NCBI GenBank assembly: GCA_007570785.1 | Contig: ML664183.1 | Coordinates: forward strand, 14,754,204 to 14,818,203 | DNA: 64,000 nucleotides | From: Antilocapra americana | Taxonomy: Eukaryota > Chordata > Mammalia > Artiodactyla > Antilocapridae | Direction: 5' to 3' | In this document: in pieces, positions 46,251 through 57,844 of the stretch | Layout: the number at the start of each line of letters is the position of its first letter | Numbering within the stretch: position 1 is the first letter of the stretch | Made by a program: the position numbers and the translations under genes | Notes under the pieces: model-generated | Told to the model about the DNA's origin: nothing | The model's database searches: none | The model's input: only the letters and a program-made list of their open reading frames with translations

Positions 46251-47051
46251 GGTTGTTGTTATGTAGTATTGTCCCTGTGTAGACTGTGTGAGTCCAATAT
46301 TTTTGGTATGGATGCCTGCTTCCCCCGGATGGGGGATGTGACTGATGGTGTGGTGTCCAGAGCCTGCGCTGGTTGTTGGGAAGGGCCTATCCTTTGCTCC
46401 ATGGCTGTCACAGCCCTGTCAGTGGTAGGGTCTGCTCTCTAATTGTTGGAGTAGAAACCCTGACGGTTGCGTTCAATAAAGGATCCCTTGTGCTTAAATG
46501 TGTGTTTTGTCGCCAGGAAGGATAAGTGGGAGCAAGTGATGCTCATATGGTCACAGTGAAATGACCACCTGTGCATGCCTCTGAGGGTCTGCCCAGAACC
46601 TCACGGTCATGTCCCTTTCTCCCTGTGTTCACTCCAGACCTGCATCTAGGCTAGCACTAGAACCCAGGGCACTGTGCCTACAGGATTCAAGGTGGCTTTG
46701 CTGTTACCTGGGACCTGAGCTGCCTTTGTGTTAGGGCTTTCCTGAGACCTGTCTGCCCCAGATCTGGTTCCAAGCAGCTGTGTGAGGGAGAAGGAACCAG
46801 AGCACTCAAACTGGGGGAGGAACCCCTGCATACTTCTTTCCCAGGGGCTTTCCACTGGAATGGTGCAAATCTTTGATGCTGTCTACCAGCCACTGTACAT
46901 GGCAACAAAGTCCACAACTGCCTGACCCACCCTTGGATCTGCCCTCCTGCCCCAAGGCTGTGGGTACTGATAACAGGCTCACAGGTCAGCCCTGCCCCAG
47001 CTGCATGCGTGTGCACATGGTCCACAACTTCAAGAGTTGTGCCCCACTATA

Positions 47052-47152
47052 GTTGTGTGTGTATGCTCAGTCGTGTCCCACTCTTTGCAACCCCATGGAT
47101 TGTAGCCTGCCAGGCTCCTCTGTCCATGGAACTTCCCAGGCAAGAATACTGG
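47052..47152 (-). repeat. Bov-A SINE fragment
   Basis: Antisense Bov-A body from GTATGCTCAGTCGTGTCCCA to GGCAAGAATACTGGA. The head is missing. Confidence 0.92.
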
Positions 47153-47279
47153 AAACAGTACTTGCCTTTTTCACTGTGCTGCCATTGGAACCAATGGTGC
47201 AAAAGCAAAGGTGATTCCTGCTGTCGCCTTAGCAGGAATCAAGGCAGGGCATCCACTTGCTGGTAGTCATTGTGTTCTT

Positions 47280-47491
47280 CCAGCGTCCCTGGTGGCTCAG
47301 ATGGTAAAGAATCTGCCTGCAATGCAGGAGACCCGGGTTCCATCCCTGGGTCAGAAGAATCCCCTAGAGAAGGAAGTGGCTACTCACTCCAGTATTCTTG
47401 CCTGGAGAATCCCATGGACAGAGGAGCCTGGAGGGCTACATCCCGTGGGGTTGCAGAGTCAGACACGACTGAGTGACTTCCACTTACACAG
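47280..47491 (+). repeat. Bov-tA SINE with 9-bp TSD
   Basis: Complete sense copy (TCCCTGGTGGCTCAGATGGT to GACACGACTGAGTGACTTCC). Flanking TGTGTTCTT at 47271-47279 and 47492-47500. Close to consensus, so fairly young. Confidence 0.95.
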
Positions 47492-47530
47492 TGTGTTCTT
47501 TACTCACTCAGCACTCTCGGCTCTTAAATG

Positions 47531-48329
47531 AAGCTGGAATTTCTTTAAGAATGCCCATGACAAAACAGTGTTAATTTCATTCACTCACATCCTTTGTGTC
47601 CACATCTCTTTAATATTCCATGTAATGAAAGAGGAGTATGCAGAAAGCATTCTTCTACTGTACACCCAAGCATGACGGTTGTTTCCAAGAAATGCATTGA
47701 CAGGACTGTTTAAACTGCAGGCTGAATATCTGCTTTGCTCATGGAGCACCATTTGGAAATAAGACTAACAAATAAACTATAGGTATTCAGAACTGGCTTT
47801 TGGCAGGTATCTTCTCAAAAATAACACAAGTGAATCTGTCATTTTGAGAGAAACCATTGTATTTGTTGCCAATGATAAGATATGAGCTTTTAAGCAAATA
47901 TTAGAATTTTTGAAACTTATATTCGCTCCAATGAAACTGACAGTTTCCCAAAGCTTAAAATTTTTTCTGATGAGGTTGGTGGTGCTGTTAACAAAACTGA
48001 TTTTTTTATATTATATATTCAAGTGTGTCAATAGGGAGTAGATTTGCATAATTCACTAAACCAATATTTTCCAAATGACCAAGGCATAAAACTACACAAT
48101 CATGCATGGGTAAAATGTATATTCAAAGTACAATATAGGCCAATAGATTTTAATGTCACCAAGTACACAAAGTTCATTGGTATAATTTCAGATTCCATAT
48201 TGCACTAACCTTTAAGAAACTACTTGTTGAGCTTTGGTGCATCATTAAAGGAGAATATACATGATTTTTGGAAGAGATATTTAAAAGGTAGGTATAAGGC
48301 TAGATTTTTCTTCACACACTTCAACCAAA
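47531..48329. other. Unique AT-rich sequence, no feature seen
   Basis: No repeat or gene recognised. The hAT element to the right may extend somewhat into this region. Confidence 0.4.
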
Positions 48330-48662
48330 ATAGTATTTCACCACACTTTGAATATAGACATCAATATGAAAATCCAATTGTCCTCCATGAAGCCAAACAT
48401 TAGTAATTCTCCAAAATGTAAAACAATGCTACCTACTTTTGAAAAACATAGTTATTTTTCATTGAAATATTTCTTATATTAACATACAATAGATTTATTA
48501 CTTTTTAATTCAATTAAAATTTTTCTTTAGTTTATTAGCTTTTATTTCTAATGTGGTACATATCAATGGATATAAGCTACATAAACAGAAGTTCTTTGGG
48601 GTCCTTGATAATTTTTAAGAGTATAATGGAGGTCTGAGACCAAAAAACTTGAAAAATGGTAG
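48330..48662 (-). mobile_element. hAT-Charlie-type DNA transposon remnant
   Basis: The right end has GCTACATAAACAGAAGTTCT, TTGGGGTCCTTGATAATTTT and GGTCTGAGACCAAAAAACTT, the reverse of a typical Charlie terminus. Further in are AAAATGTAAAACAATGCTAC and CATAGTTATTTTTCATTGAA. Only one end is present. No transposase frame survives. Confidence 0.75.
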
Positions 48663-48759
48663 TTTACATAAATGGATCGTCTTACCTCTGCCTTCAGTTT
48701 GATCAAGAGATCAAATCCCTCCAAAAAATCAGAGAATGAGGGAACAGGGGGTGGCAGCG

Positions 48760-48990
48760 GCTGTTGATTCCCCCAACTGTCTCCCTGCAGGGTCACTTGG
48801 GCTGGTTGTATCCCTCCTCCTCTTACAGTCACCCTCAGACCCTGTCTTACAACTCTCTCACCCTGACTTCTAGGAGCACACCCCCACCCTTTTGCCTTGA
48901 GGTGGCGAAGGCTTTGCTGTTACTATTCCCAGGTCATAGCCCTATATCCCTATGGTTCCCTATTCCATGTGTAAATTGGCTTCTTGTCGA
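48760..48990 (+). repeat. Possible old interspersed repeat, unclassified
   Basis: GTGGCGAAGGCTTTGCTGTTACTATTCC-type blocks and the closing CATGTGTAAATTGGCTTC recall the same old repeat suspected at 15600-15905. Confidence 0.25.
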
Positions 48991-49510
48991 GTCTTAGCTG
49001 ATAGAAACTGATTGAGGCATTTTTATCTTCTATACACATACACTGAAATATTAATGAAATAAACCCTCCCTTTGGGATTTCTTCACCGTACAAACCTGAA
49101 TCTTCCTAATTACTTTCTGGGTAAGAAGAGCCACTGATATTCAGTTCCATGCTCTGTGCCATCATGTCATGGCAAGTTCATGTTTCTCAAAAGAGTTAGT
49201 CACATTTGTCTCCAGACAGATTTTTTTCCCAGGTGCTGACCCATTTTGCATGTTTTGATGTTGACACTTTTGACTTTATGCATATGACGATTTTAACAAG
49301 CCACATCTCTATTGCTACCTGGCCAGCACAATTCTAAGATAAAATTATTTATTACATAGCATAATTTTGGATATTAAAATGTGATCATATATGTCTTAGA
49401 ATTAATGAAATATGATAGCTTAATTCCATGCTCAGCAAACAACCTCTAATTATTTGGCTTCATATGAAACTTCAACCACTTCCAAATCCTTCCATTATTA
49501 CAACCGTGCA
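48991..49510. other. Unique sequence, no feature seen
   Basis: No repeat or gene recognised. Confidence 0.4.
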
Positions 49511-49514
49511 CTGT

Positions 49515-49720
49515 GCTGTTCTTGTCACTCGGTCATGTCCGACCTTTTGCAGCCTCATGGAGTGTAGCCCGCCAGGTTCCTCTGTCCATGGGGATTCTCC
49601 AGGCAAGAATACTAGAGTGGGATGCCATGCCCTTCTTAAGGGAATCTTCCCTACCCAGGGATCGAACTGCGTCTCCCACTTTGCAGATGAATTCTTTAAC
49701 ATCTGAGCCACCAGGGAAGT
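49515..49720 (-). repeat. Bov-tA SINE
   Basis: Full antisense copy from TGTGCTGTTCTTGTCACTCG to TGAGCCACCAGGGAAG. Confidence 0.94.
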
Positions 49721-50009
49721 ATTATATATAATCTTAGTTCACTTATTTCACAGTTACTTTAGATATAAAGATCAACTTGCAAAATTATACAGAATACTGA
49801 AATTCTTGACTCTAGGGAAAGTGGGAGATTACTAGTCCATAGCTGTCACCAAGTTGCGCTCAGCGTATTTTAACAGGTAAGCCAGACTTTGCAAGTTTGA
49901 GATTCCCTCTCTCTCAGAAGATAGGACCCCGCTTTCCTGAGCATTAAGGATGCCTGGGCTTTTCTGGTGTGTGAGCTCCTGTCCAGGCACCGCCTTCAGT
50001 CTTTAAATG

Positions 50010-50190
50010 GTTGCTCAACCCTCAGGTACCCCTTCGGAGGAGCTCCCTGGTCCCCGGCCCTAGGACAGATTCCACAAGGAGACCTTCTCTTTGAATCTTT
50101 CTCAGTTTTTACCTCTCTCCTCTTTTGTTTAACAAATTTGTCATTCTGGACCGCTGATCCAACTGCTCCTCTTAATTAAATTTATTCTGT
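50010..50190 (+). repeat. L2-like trace
   Basis: CTTCGGAGGAGCTCCCTGGT and the following pyrimidine-rich stretch resemble the L2 3' region (cagggaagccttccctga). Weak. Confidence 0.35.
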
Positions 50191-50550
50191 TTCCCTCAGG
50201 CCTTCTCTTTATAATTAGTTTGCAATTTGCTGCTTTCCAACATCGGTCACTCTTTCTCCTATTCCTCCAAGTCTAAGATGTCAAATCCTTGTTTTCCTTT
50301 TTTTGTCAATTCATTTCTGGTCCATCATAAAGCCATCATCTACAGAGCCCTGTTTTTCATCAACACACACAAATTCATTTTTCAGATAATAAAAAGAACA
50401 TGGCTACAGAGGGATAGACTGCAACACGTAGCAACATTGTTTTTTAACAATTATCCAGACACCAGATATTATTATGCTGAGAACTGTACATGAATTTACC
50501 ATATAATCCTAAACACAAGCAAGCAAACAAACTTAACTAATGATAAACAC
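50191..50550. other. Unique sequence, no feature seen
   Basis: No repeat or gene recognised. Confidence 0.4.
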
Positions 50551-50555
50551 TGAGG

Positions 50556-50652
50556 TTTGGTGGTGGTGGTTTAGTCACTAAGTTGTGTCCAACTCTTGCA
50601 ACCCCATGGACTGTAGCCCTCCAGTCACCTCTGTCCGTGGGATTCTGAGGCC
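50556..50652 (-). repeat. Bov-A SINE fragment
   Basis: GTTTAGTCACTAAGTTGTGT through CTGTCCGTGGGATTCT. It ends before the GGCAAGAATACTGG block. Confidence 0.88.
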
Positions 50653-50758
50653 TGGAGAGACTGCTAATTCATCCAAAGTCATAAAGCTAATGGGTCCAGC
50701 AGCCCAGACTGAGTCTGGGTTTCCGGCCACAGAGCTTAAACTCTGGGCTTTCATACGT
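50653..50758 (-). repeat. MIR-like SINE, antisense
   Basis: TTCATCCAAAGTCATAAAGC, TAATGGGTCCAGCAGCCCAG and CTGAGTCTGGGTTTCCGGCC follow the antisense MIR head. Confidence 0.6.
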
Positions 50759-50759
50759 T

Positions 50760-51010
50760 ATTTCCTGGACATCTGCTTTGACAAGGCACTGTTCTAGGCA
50801 CCGAGAGGGAGACAGAAAAACAGAGAGAAAGCAGCTTACATTCCAGCAGGTGAAAACAGACTGTCATAATACTAGCACCTGGTAGAATGCAATCTGCACT
50901 CAGGGAAATCCAGACCAAACCCAGAGCATAGAGGAGAATTCCAGCTGTGGAGACAGGAGGGCTTCGAGGAGGAACTGGCATTTGAACTGCATTTGAGTGA
51001 TAGGTAGAAT
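50760..51010 (-). mobile_element. L2 LINE, antisense
   Basis: AAGGCACTGTTCTAGGCACC, GCAGCTTACATTCCAGCAGG and GAGGAACTGGCATTTGAACT follow the antisense L2 3' region in order. Confidence 0.7.
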
Positions 51011-51695
51011 ATAATGAGAAAGCTGTTAAGAGGAGCAGAAAGGAGGCTGAATGCCTAAGGGTCTAGGGGAGGGAAGGAAAGGAAGCTGGGAAACGGTTAT
51101 TTATTATCGCCTGTCACTATTTGTGATTCTGCTGCTTAGATTCACGGTCAGTCCAAAGTCAAGCTCAGCCAGGAGAGTCTGCCCCTCCCGTCAGGTCGGT
51201 CTGTGAGCTGCTGCCATCCCCAACCAGCTGCAGCTCTGCCCCAGGTACCAGGTGCCAGAGGCTGTCACTGAATTCTTAAAAGGTTTCTCCTGTCTCCCTG
51301 CGATCCCCTCACTGCAGCTCACACCTGGCTGTCATTTCATTCTTCACACTTGCCCAGCCTGAAAGAGGTGGACTGTGCTGAACAATGGAGTTATCACCTC
51401 AGAATGACAAGAACAGTGGGACTCTGCAGGATCACTGGGACCAGGGGTTATAAGAAGGGGAAAAAAAATTGAAAAATACCTGACAGCCCCTGGACAAATC
51501 TGACCCCCACAGTTCAGCCGGCACAGAGTACAAAAAGGTTGGCATGCCTCAGGTGGGTCACAGGCTCTCCATTCCCTGCCATACCCACCTCTGCCTTTGT
51601 CTTACAGAGTTCCTTGGACACCTGAGGAATCAAAACTCAGGTTTTGATTTACGAGCTGATGAACATGTGACTCTTAAAAGAAATAATGCCACCTT
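51011..51695. other. Unique sequence, no feature seen
   Basis: No repeat or gene recognised. The 51120-51360 part is more GC-rich than average, but without a CpG cluster. Confidence 0.4.
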
Positions 51696-52937
51696 AAGTA
51701 GTTTTATTCTTTTTGTTGCAATAGTAAATAGGATTGTCTCATTTATTTCCCTTTCTGATCTTTCATTGTTAGTGTATAGGAATGCAAGGGATTTCTGTGT
51801 ATTAATTTTGCAACTTTACTAAACTCATTGATTAGCTCTAGTAGTTTTCTGGTAGTGTCTTTAGGATTTTCTGTGTATAGTATCATTTCATTTGCAAACA
51901 GTACCAGTTTTCATTCTTTTCCAATTTGGACTTTTTTTCTTCTTCTTCTCTGAATGCCATGGCTAGGGCTTCCAAGACTATGTTGAATAATTAGTGGCAA
52001 GAGTGGACACCTTTGTCTTATTCCTGATCTTAGAGGAAATACTTTCAGTTTTTCACCATTGAAAATAATGTTTGCTGTGGGCTTGATATATATGGCCTTT
52101 ATTATGTTGAGGTAGGTTCCCTCTATGCCCACTTTCTGGAGAGTTTTTAATCATAAATGGGTATTGAATTTTGTCAAAAGTTTTTTCTGCACCTATTGAG
52201 ATGATCAAATGGTTTTTAATGCTTCAGTTTGCTAAAACAGGGCATCAGATGAATCAATTTGCATATATTAAAGAATCCTTGCATCCCTGGGATAAATCCC
52301 ACTTTATCATACAAGGTTTATGATCCTTTTAATGTGTTTTTGGATTTGGTGTGCTAGTATTTTGTTGAGGATTTTTCTAGGACATGGAAGTAGCCTAAAT
52401 ATCCATCAACAGAGGAATGGATAAAGAAGATGTAGTACATATATATATATATATAGTGGAATATTACCCAGCCATAAAAAGGAATGAAAATAGATCATTT
52501 GTAGAGACATGGGTGGACCTAGAGAGTGTCATACAGAATGAAGTAAGTCAGAAAGAGAAAAACAAACACTGTTTATTAACACATATATGTGGAATCTAGA
52601 AAGATGGTATAGATGATCTTATTTACAAAGCTGAAATAGAGACACAGAAGTAGAGAACAAATACGGATACCAAGGAGGGAAGAGGGATTGAGACACACTG
52701 GGAGGCTGAGATTGAGGCATATACACTATTGATACTGCATATAAAATAGGTAGCTAATGACAGCTTACTGTACAGCAGGGGAACTCTACCTAATGCTCTG
52801 TGGTCACCTGAATGGAAAGAAAATCCAAAAGGAAGGAGATATATGTATATATGCGGCTTATTCATTATGCTGTACAGTAGAAACTAACAACATTGTAAAG
52901 CAGCTATACTCCAACATAAACTAACTGTAAAAAAGAG
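51696..52937 (+). mobile_element. L1 LINE with large 5' inversion
   Basis: Left part 51696-52380 is antisense ORF2 (RT region: ATTCCTGATCTTAGAGGAAA, GGGCTTGATATATATGGCCT, CCTTGCATCCCTGGGATAAA). At 52381 it switches to sense ORF2 end and 3' UTR (GACATGGAAGTAGCCTAAAT, GCAGGGGAACTCTACCTAAT, ACATTGTAAAGCAGCTATAC), closing with a short A run. This head-to-head order is the twin-priming signature. About 1 kb of ORF2 between the two parts is absent. No clear TSD. Confidence 0.9.
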
Positions 52938-53266
52938 AACCAATGTCCAAAAGCCTTGATTAATACTGTTAGTTAACGTGAAAGCTGAGAATGAAAGCCC
53001 AGAATTTCCTCTCATTCTGGTAATTTTCGCACCTATACCACACCTACCCACTTTGTAAGGGAAGCCAGAGCTTCTAGGATTTGCAGAGAAATTGTGAACA
53101 CAATATACACAGCTTACAAAAGGAATCAACCTCTGTCCTTTTATATGTATACCTCTGTCCTTTTGCTGTGCCAACTTGCCAACCCCATAGACAGACAGCA
53201 GCCATTTAATTTTGTTTATGGATATCCAGCTCTATTCCAAAAAAGATTTATTATCTTTCAAAGATA
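52938..53266. other. Unique sequence, no feature seen
   Basis: No repeat or gene recognised. Confidence 0.4.
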
Positions 53267-53337
53267 TATACGATACATGTAAACCCATGGTGATATCATG
53301 GCATTGTATGGCAAAAACAATAAAAGGGATAAAAAAA
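53267..53337 (+). mobile_element. L1 LINE, last ~60 bp with A-rich tail
   Basis: ACATGTAAACCCATGGTGAT, then TGGCATTGTATGGCAAAAAC and an interrupted A tail. This is the same 3' terminus seen in reverse at 6625-6680. A short flanking match AAAGATAT suggests a separate, strongly truncated insertion. Confidence 0.8.
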
Positions 53338-55774
53338 AAGAAAGATATTAGCATTGCTTTTAATTACAAATATATCTTTCCTTAAACACTGTAATATACT
53401 GAGATAAAAGCAATCTAGAAATTAAAAGATTTACTTCCTGCTTTGAAAGATGATATGATTTTAATTTAATGCTTTTATAATTTCTTCTTAAAGACTTCAA
53501 AGATGCCAAATTACAAGCTAAAATTGTTCAATGGGAGGCAAGATGTATAATATAGAATTTCTTTAAAAAAAAAAAGGTAGATGATGAACAGAAAGCAAGG
53601 CAATATGATAGAAATTAAGTTGACATAAAACACCTTTCATGAGGTCCTATTTGCCAGTTATAGGAAGTGGCATATTTGCCTCGAAATTTTCCTAACAATT
53701 AATTTTTTCTTAGTCTATCATATGATTCTGCTTCCTAAAAATAAACTATTAAAAGAAAACAATAATTTTTCATAAATAAAGCAAAAACTTTCACTGAAGG
53801 GGTCTAGCATTGAATAATACGACAAACCAGGCCCTCAACACCCTCCAATAGATTGTAATCACCAGATGAAAAACAAAGAATAATTTACATAAGTTACTTA
53901 TGACTTCTAACTTCTGCACAACAAATTCCTGGGGAAACTTGAAGTTTTGGTAAAGTTTCCAAGAGTAATGCCCATGTATTTATTTCATAAATGATTGTCT
54001 TACTGATATATGAACAAGGCTCAAATATGTATAGATACTATCATGATTATATACTTAAATTTGGGACAGAATTCATAGAAGCGTATCTTCTCATTCTGTA
54101 TTTGGCAGTAGACATTAGAAGTACAACTATTGCCATGGGGGCGATGGTGGCTCCACGTGACTTTGTGATAGGGAAACCAGCTCCATCTTCAAAGACAGAA
54201 CCAATACAATACAGTCCTTAACAGCCACCATCCATCCCATCTGGTCTGTGCAGGTGCTGGAGCAAGTGGCAAATAGCTATGTTCTTGTTTTTAATAAATC
54301 CTATTATCGTCCTTGTTAAGAGAAATTGAGAAGCATTCATTTGGATAACTTTAATAGATTGTCTATCCTATGAGCCCTTCTCTATGAGTATTTTTCTCTT
54401 GACTAAGAGTTCGAATAGAGCACAAGAGAATTCAGATTTGTAATCCTTGACAATTACCTGGCTTGGGCACTTTGCTCTTGCCACTTAAATTCAAAATGGT
54501 ATGTTTTAACTTAAAGCTGAGTTAGTGGATCAGTTGACATTCTTTAGTGAAACTCCAGAAGCCTAACAAAGATATGTACATCTCACCTCCATTCAGAGAG
54601 GGGATTCTGGCAATATGTGGGTAGAAAGTTGGTTTTTTAGTCATCTTTATACCTGCATCCCTCAACCTTAACCTCACAGACTAAAAAGCAATCTATATTC
54701 CAGAAGACTCTAAATAGAATGGCCAAAATTACTTAACCCAGAATATTCCACAGCTAAATGACTATTCTACCATTTTAAAATATCATTCATGGAATGCCTA
54801 ATTTTAAGGTATGTTATTTTCTATTTCTTTCATGAGAAACATGTGCCTGAGCACTGAGTGAAGTGACTTGCTATGTGAAATTATTAAATATGAACTAATA
54901 TTAGTTCCCTGCAAAATCATTTTTCATCTTAAGATACACAATCTGTAGTTTCTTTCCTCCATAATAATTAGATGGCATGTTACACTGTCTACTAAGATCT
55001 CTCCTAGATCACAATACAGCAAACATAGCAGCTTTATATAAAAGAATGTTCATCCCAATGTGCTATCAGATGATAAGAAATTAATTAAAATGAAAGGAAG
55101 TCAGGACATAGCCATGCTTTATCTCACTGAAAAAGCATGCCTATTTGATTAAGAAGCAACCCTACTCACTTGGAGTCTTATGGGATAGTATTTTTCAGAT
55201 TTTTTATGAGTTAAGTAGTGTTAGGAGAGAGAGGTATTTTTAATTGATTTAAGCAACTTATTGTTTACAACCAAAGACTGATTGAAAGTCAATAAAAATG
55301 ACAATTCTATATCATTCCTGATAGAATTCTGTATGAAATGCCTCTCTCTCTATAGAACAGCAATGGCTAAATCCCATGACCCTTTCAGCTAAAATATTCG
55401 CTTGAGAAACTCCTCATTTCAAAAAGTGACCAACGTTTTGAACAGAATGTGTTTTAAGTAACAAGTTTTGGTTACGAGTTGTAATATTAATCTTTTCAAA
55501 ACATGAAGTCTATTATACTCTGATGTAACCAAATTGTGCCATACCTATAATCTGTCAAGGGCAAATAACAAGAAAGGGGGCCCACCATTTAGCATGTGCT
55601 CTGGACTTGGGCTGGTGCAGGCAGTACATCCTGGCTGATTTATATTTACTTTGAGCTGCATAATCATAGGTACTGGGAAAGAAATGTGAGTCAGCAATTA
55701 AGTAAATTATTTTTTCTTAACTATACTGCAATTTAAAACCAAAAGAGTTGAGTCACAATATTAGCTTCAGGTAT
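53338..55774. other. Repeat-poor unique stretch
   Basis: 2.4 kb, AT-rich, with no recognisable repeat and no supported exon. Confidence 0.5.
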
Positions 55775-55783
55775 ACAACATAA

Positions 55784-57465
55784 GAAAGACTTCATGCAAA
55801 GATGGGCTCAATAAAGGACAGAAATGGTATGGACCTAACAGAAGCAGAGAATATTAAGAAGAGGTGGCAAGACTGCACAGAAGAACTGTACAAAAAAGAT
55901 CTTCATGACCCAGATAATCATGATGCTGTGATCACTCACCTAGAGCCAGACATCCTGAAATGTGAAGTCAAGTGGGCCTTAGGAAGCATCATTATGAACA
56001 AAGCTAGTAGAGGTGATGTAATAGCAGTTGAGCTATTTCAAATCCTGAAGGATGATACTGTGAAAGTGCTGCACTCAATAGGCCAGCAAATTTGGAAAAC
56101 TCAGCAGTGGCCACAGGACTGGAAAAGGTCAGCTTTCATTTCAATCCTAAAGAAAGGCAATGCCAAAGAATGCTCAAACTACCGCACATTTGAACTCATC
56201 TCACACGCTAGTCAAGTAATGCTCAAAATTCTCCAAGCCAGGCTTCAGCAGTACATGAACCGTGAACTTCCAGATATTCAAGCTGGGTTTAGAAAATGTA
56301 GAGGAACCAGAGATCAAATTGCCAACATGAACTGGATCATCAAAAAAGCAAGAGAGTTCCAGAAAAGCATCTATTTCTGCTTTATTGACTGCCAAAGCCT
56401 TTGACTGTGTGGATCACTATAAACTGTGGAAAATTCTGAAAGAGATGGGAATACCAGACCACCTGACCTGTCTCTTGAGAAACCTGTATGCAGGTCAGGA
56501 AGCAACAGTTGGAACTGGACATGGAGCAACAGACTGGTTCCAAATAGGAAAAAGGAGAACGTTAAGGCTGTATACTGTCACCTTGCTTATTTAACTTATA
56601 TGCAGAGTACATCATGAGAAACGCTGGGCTGGAAGAAGCACAAACTAGAATCAAGAGTGCGTGGAGAAATATCAGTAACCTCAGATATGCAGATGACACC
56701 ATCCTTATGGCAGAAAGTGAAGAAGAACTAAAAAGCCTCTTGATGAAAGTGAAAGAGGAGAGTGAAAAAGTTGGCTTAAAGCTCAACATTAAGAAAACTA
56801 AGATCATGGCATCTGGTCCCATCACTTCATGGGAAATAGATGAGGAAACAGTGAAAATAGTGGCTAACTTTATTGTTTTGGGCTCCAAAATCACTGCAGA
56901 TGGTGATTGCAGCCATGAAATTAAAAGATGCTTACTCCTTGGAAGGAAAGTTATGACCAACCTAGATAACATATTAAAAAGCAGAGACATTACCTTGCCA
57001 GCAAAGGTCTATCTAGTCAAGGCTATGGTTTTTCTAGTGGTCATGTATGGATGTGAGAGTTGGACTATAAAGAAAACTGTGTGCCAAAGAATTGATGGTT
57101 TTGAACTGTGGTGCTGGAGAAGACGCTTGGAGAGTCCCTTGGACTGCAAGGAGATCCAACCAGTCCATCCTAATGGAGATCAATCCTGGGTGTTCATTGG
57201 AAGGACTGATGTTGAAGGTGAAACTCCAATACTTTGGCCACCTCATGCGAAGTGTTGACTCATTGGAAAAGACCCTAATGCTGGGAAGGATTGGGGGCAG
57301 GAGGAGAAGGGGACGACAGAGGATGAGATGGCTGGATGGTATCACTGACTCAATGGATGAGTTTGGGTAAACTCCAGGAGTTGGTGATGGGCAGGGAAGC
57401 CTGGCGTGCTATGATTCATGGGGTTGCAAAGAGTTGGACACACTGAGCGGCTTAACTGAACTGAA
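55784..57465 (+). mobile_element. BovB LINE, 1.68 kb, broken reverse transcriptase
   Basis: The longest BovB copy here, in sense orientation and 5'-truncated (family length is about 3.2 kb, so the endonuclease domain is missing). RT motifs are spread over several frames. 55802-56404 has ELFQILKDDTVKVLHSIGQQ, RSAFISILKKGNAKECSNYR and QAGFRKCRGTRDQIANMNW. The next frame (56385-56594) has AFDCVDHYKLWKILKEMGIP. 56614-57258 has NLRYADDTILMAESEEELKS, with the catalytic YADD at 56686-56697. 57092-57370 has the basic [20 protein letters not shown]. Frame shifts near 56390, 56560 and 57115, and loss of the conserved stretch before the third frame, make it a pseudogene. TSD ACAACATAA at 55775-55783 and 57466-57474. 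Confidence 0.95.
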
Positions 57466-57510
57466 ACAACATAATGATTCAAAATTTTTATAGATGATAC
57501 TCCATTTAAC

Positions 57511-57690
57511 AGTAAAAAATCTGCCTGCAGTGCAGGAGACCCGGTTTCAATCCCTGGGTCAGGAAGATACCCTGGAGAAGGGCATGGCAACCCACTCCAG
57601 TATTCCTGCCTGGAGAATCCCATGGACAGAGGAACCTGGTGGGTTATAGCCCATAGAGTTGTAAAGAGTAGGACTGGACTGGAACAATTT
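57511..57690 (+). repeat. Bov-tA SINE, head-truncated
   Basis: Sense copy from AAATCTGCCTGCAGTGCAGG to AAGAGTAGGACTGGACTGG. The first ~20 bp of the head are missing or altered. Confidence 0.94.
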
Positions 57691-57844
57691 CGTATGCACA
57701 CACTATTCTTTTCCACTGGTCTATGTATCTGTTTTTGTACCAGAGGGTACACAGAACTTGCATCTTCAGGGATCTAGTCAATGGCTAAATTTCCAAGCAA
57801 AAGTACTCTTTCTATTCTTTGTTTCCCTTGCTCTATCAAACATA

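Larger units (their letters stand above)
46251..47530 (-). repeat. GC-rich segment, possible L1 5' UTR
   Basis: Distinctly more GC-rich than its surroundings and continuous with the antisense ORF1 region, so it may be the L1 5' UTR. I cannot match it firmly. It contains the two Bov SINE pieces listed next. Frames such as 46687-47025 (minus) have no known domain. Confidence 0.35.

Noticed and set aside
46251..47039. GC-rich region as a CpG island or promoter
   Set aside because: GC is raised but CpG is sparse, and the context suggests L1 5' UTR or unique sequence.
55802..56404. Intact 200-codon RT-like gene
   Set aside because: It is a fragment of BovB that ends in a frame shift before the catalytic motif. 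Not an independent gene.
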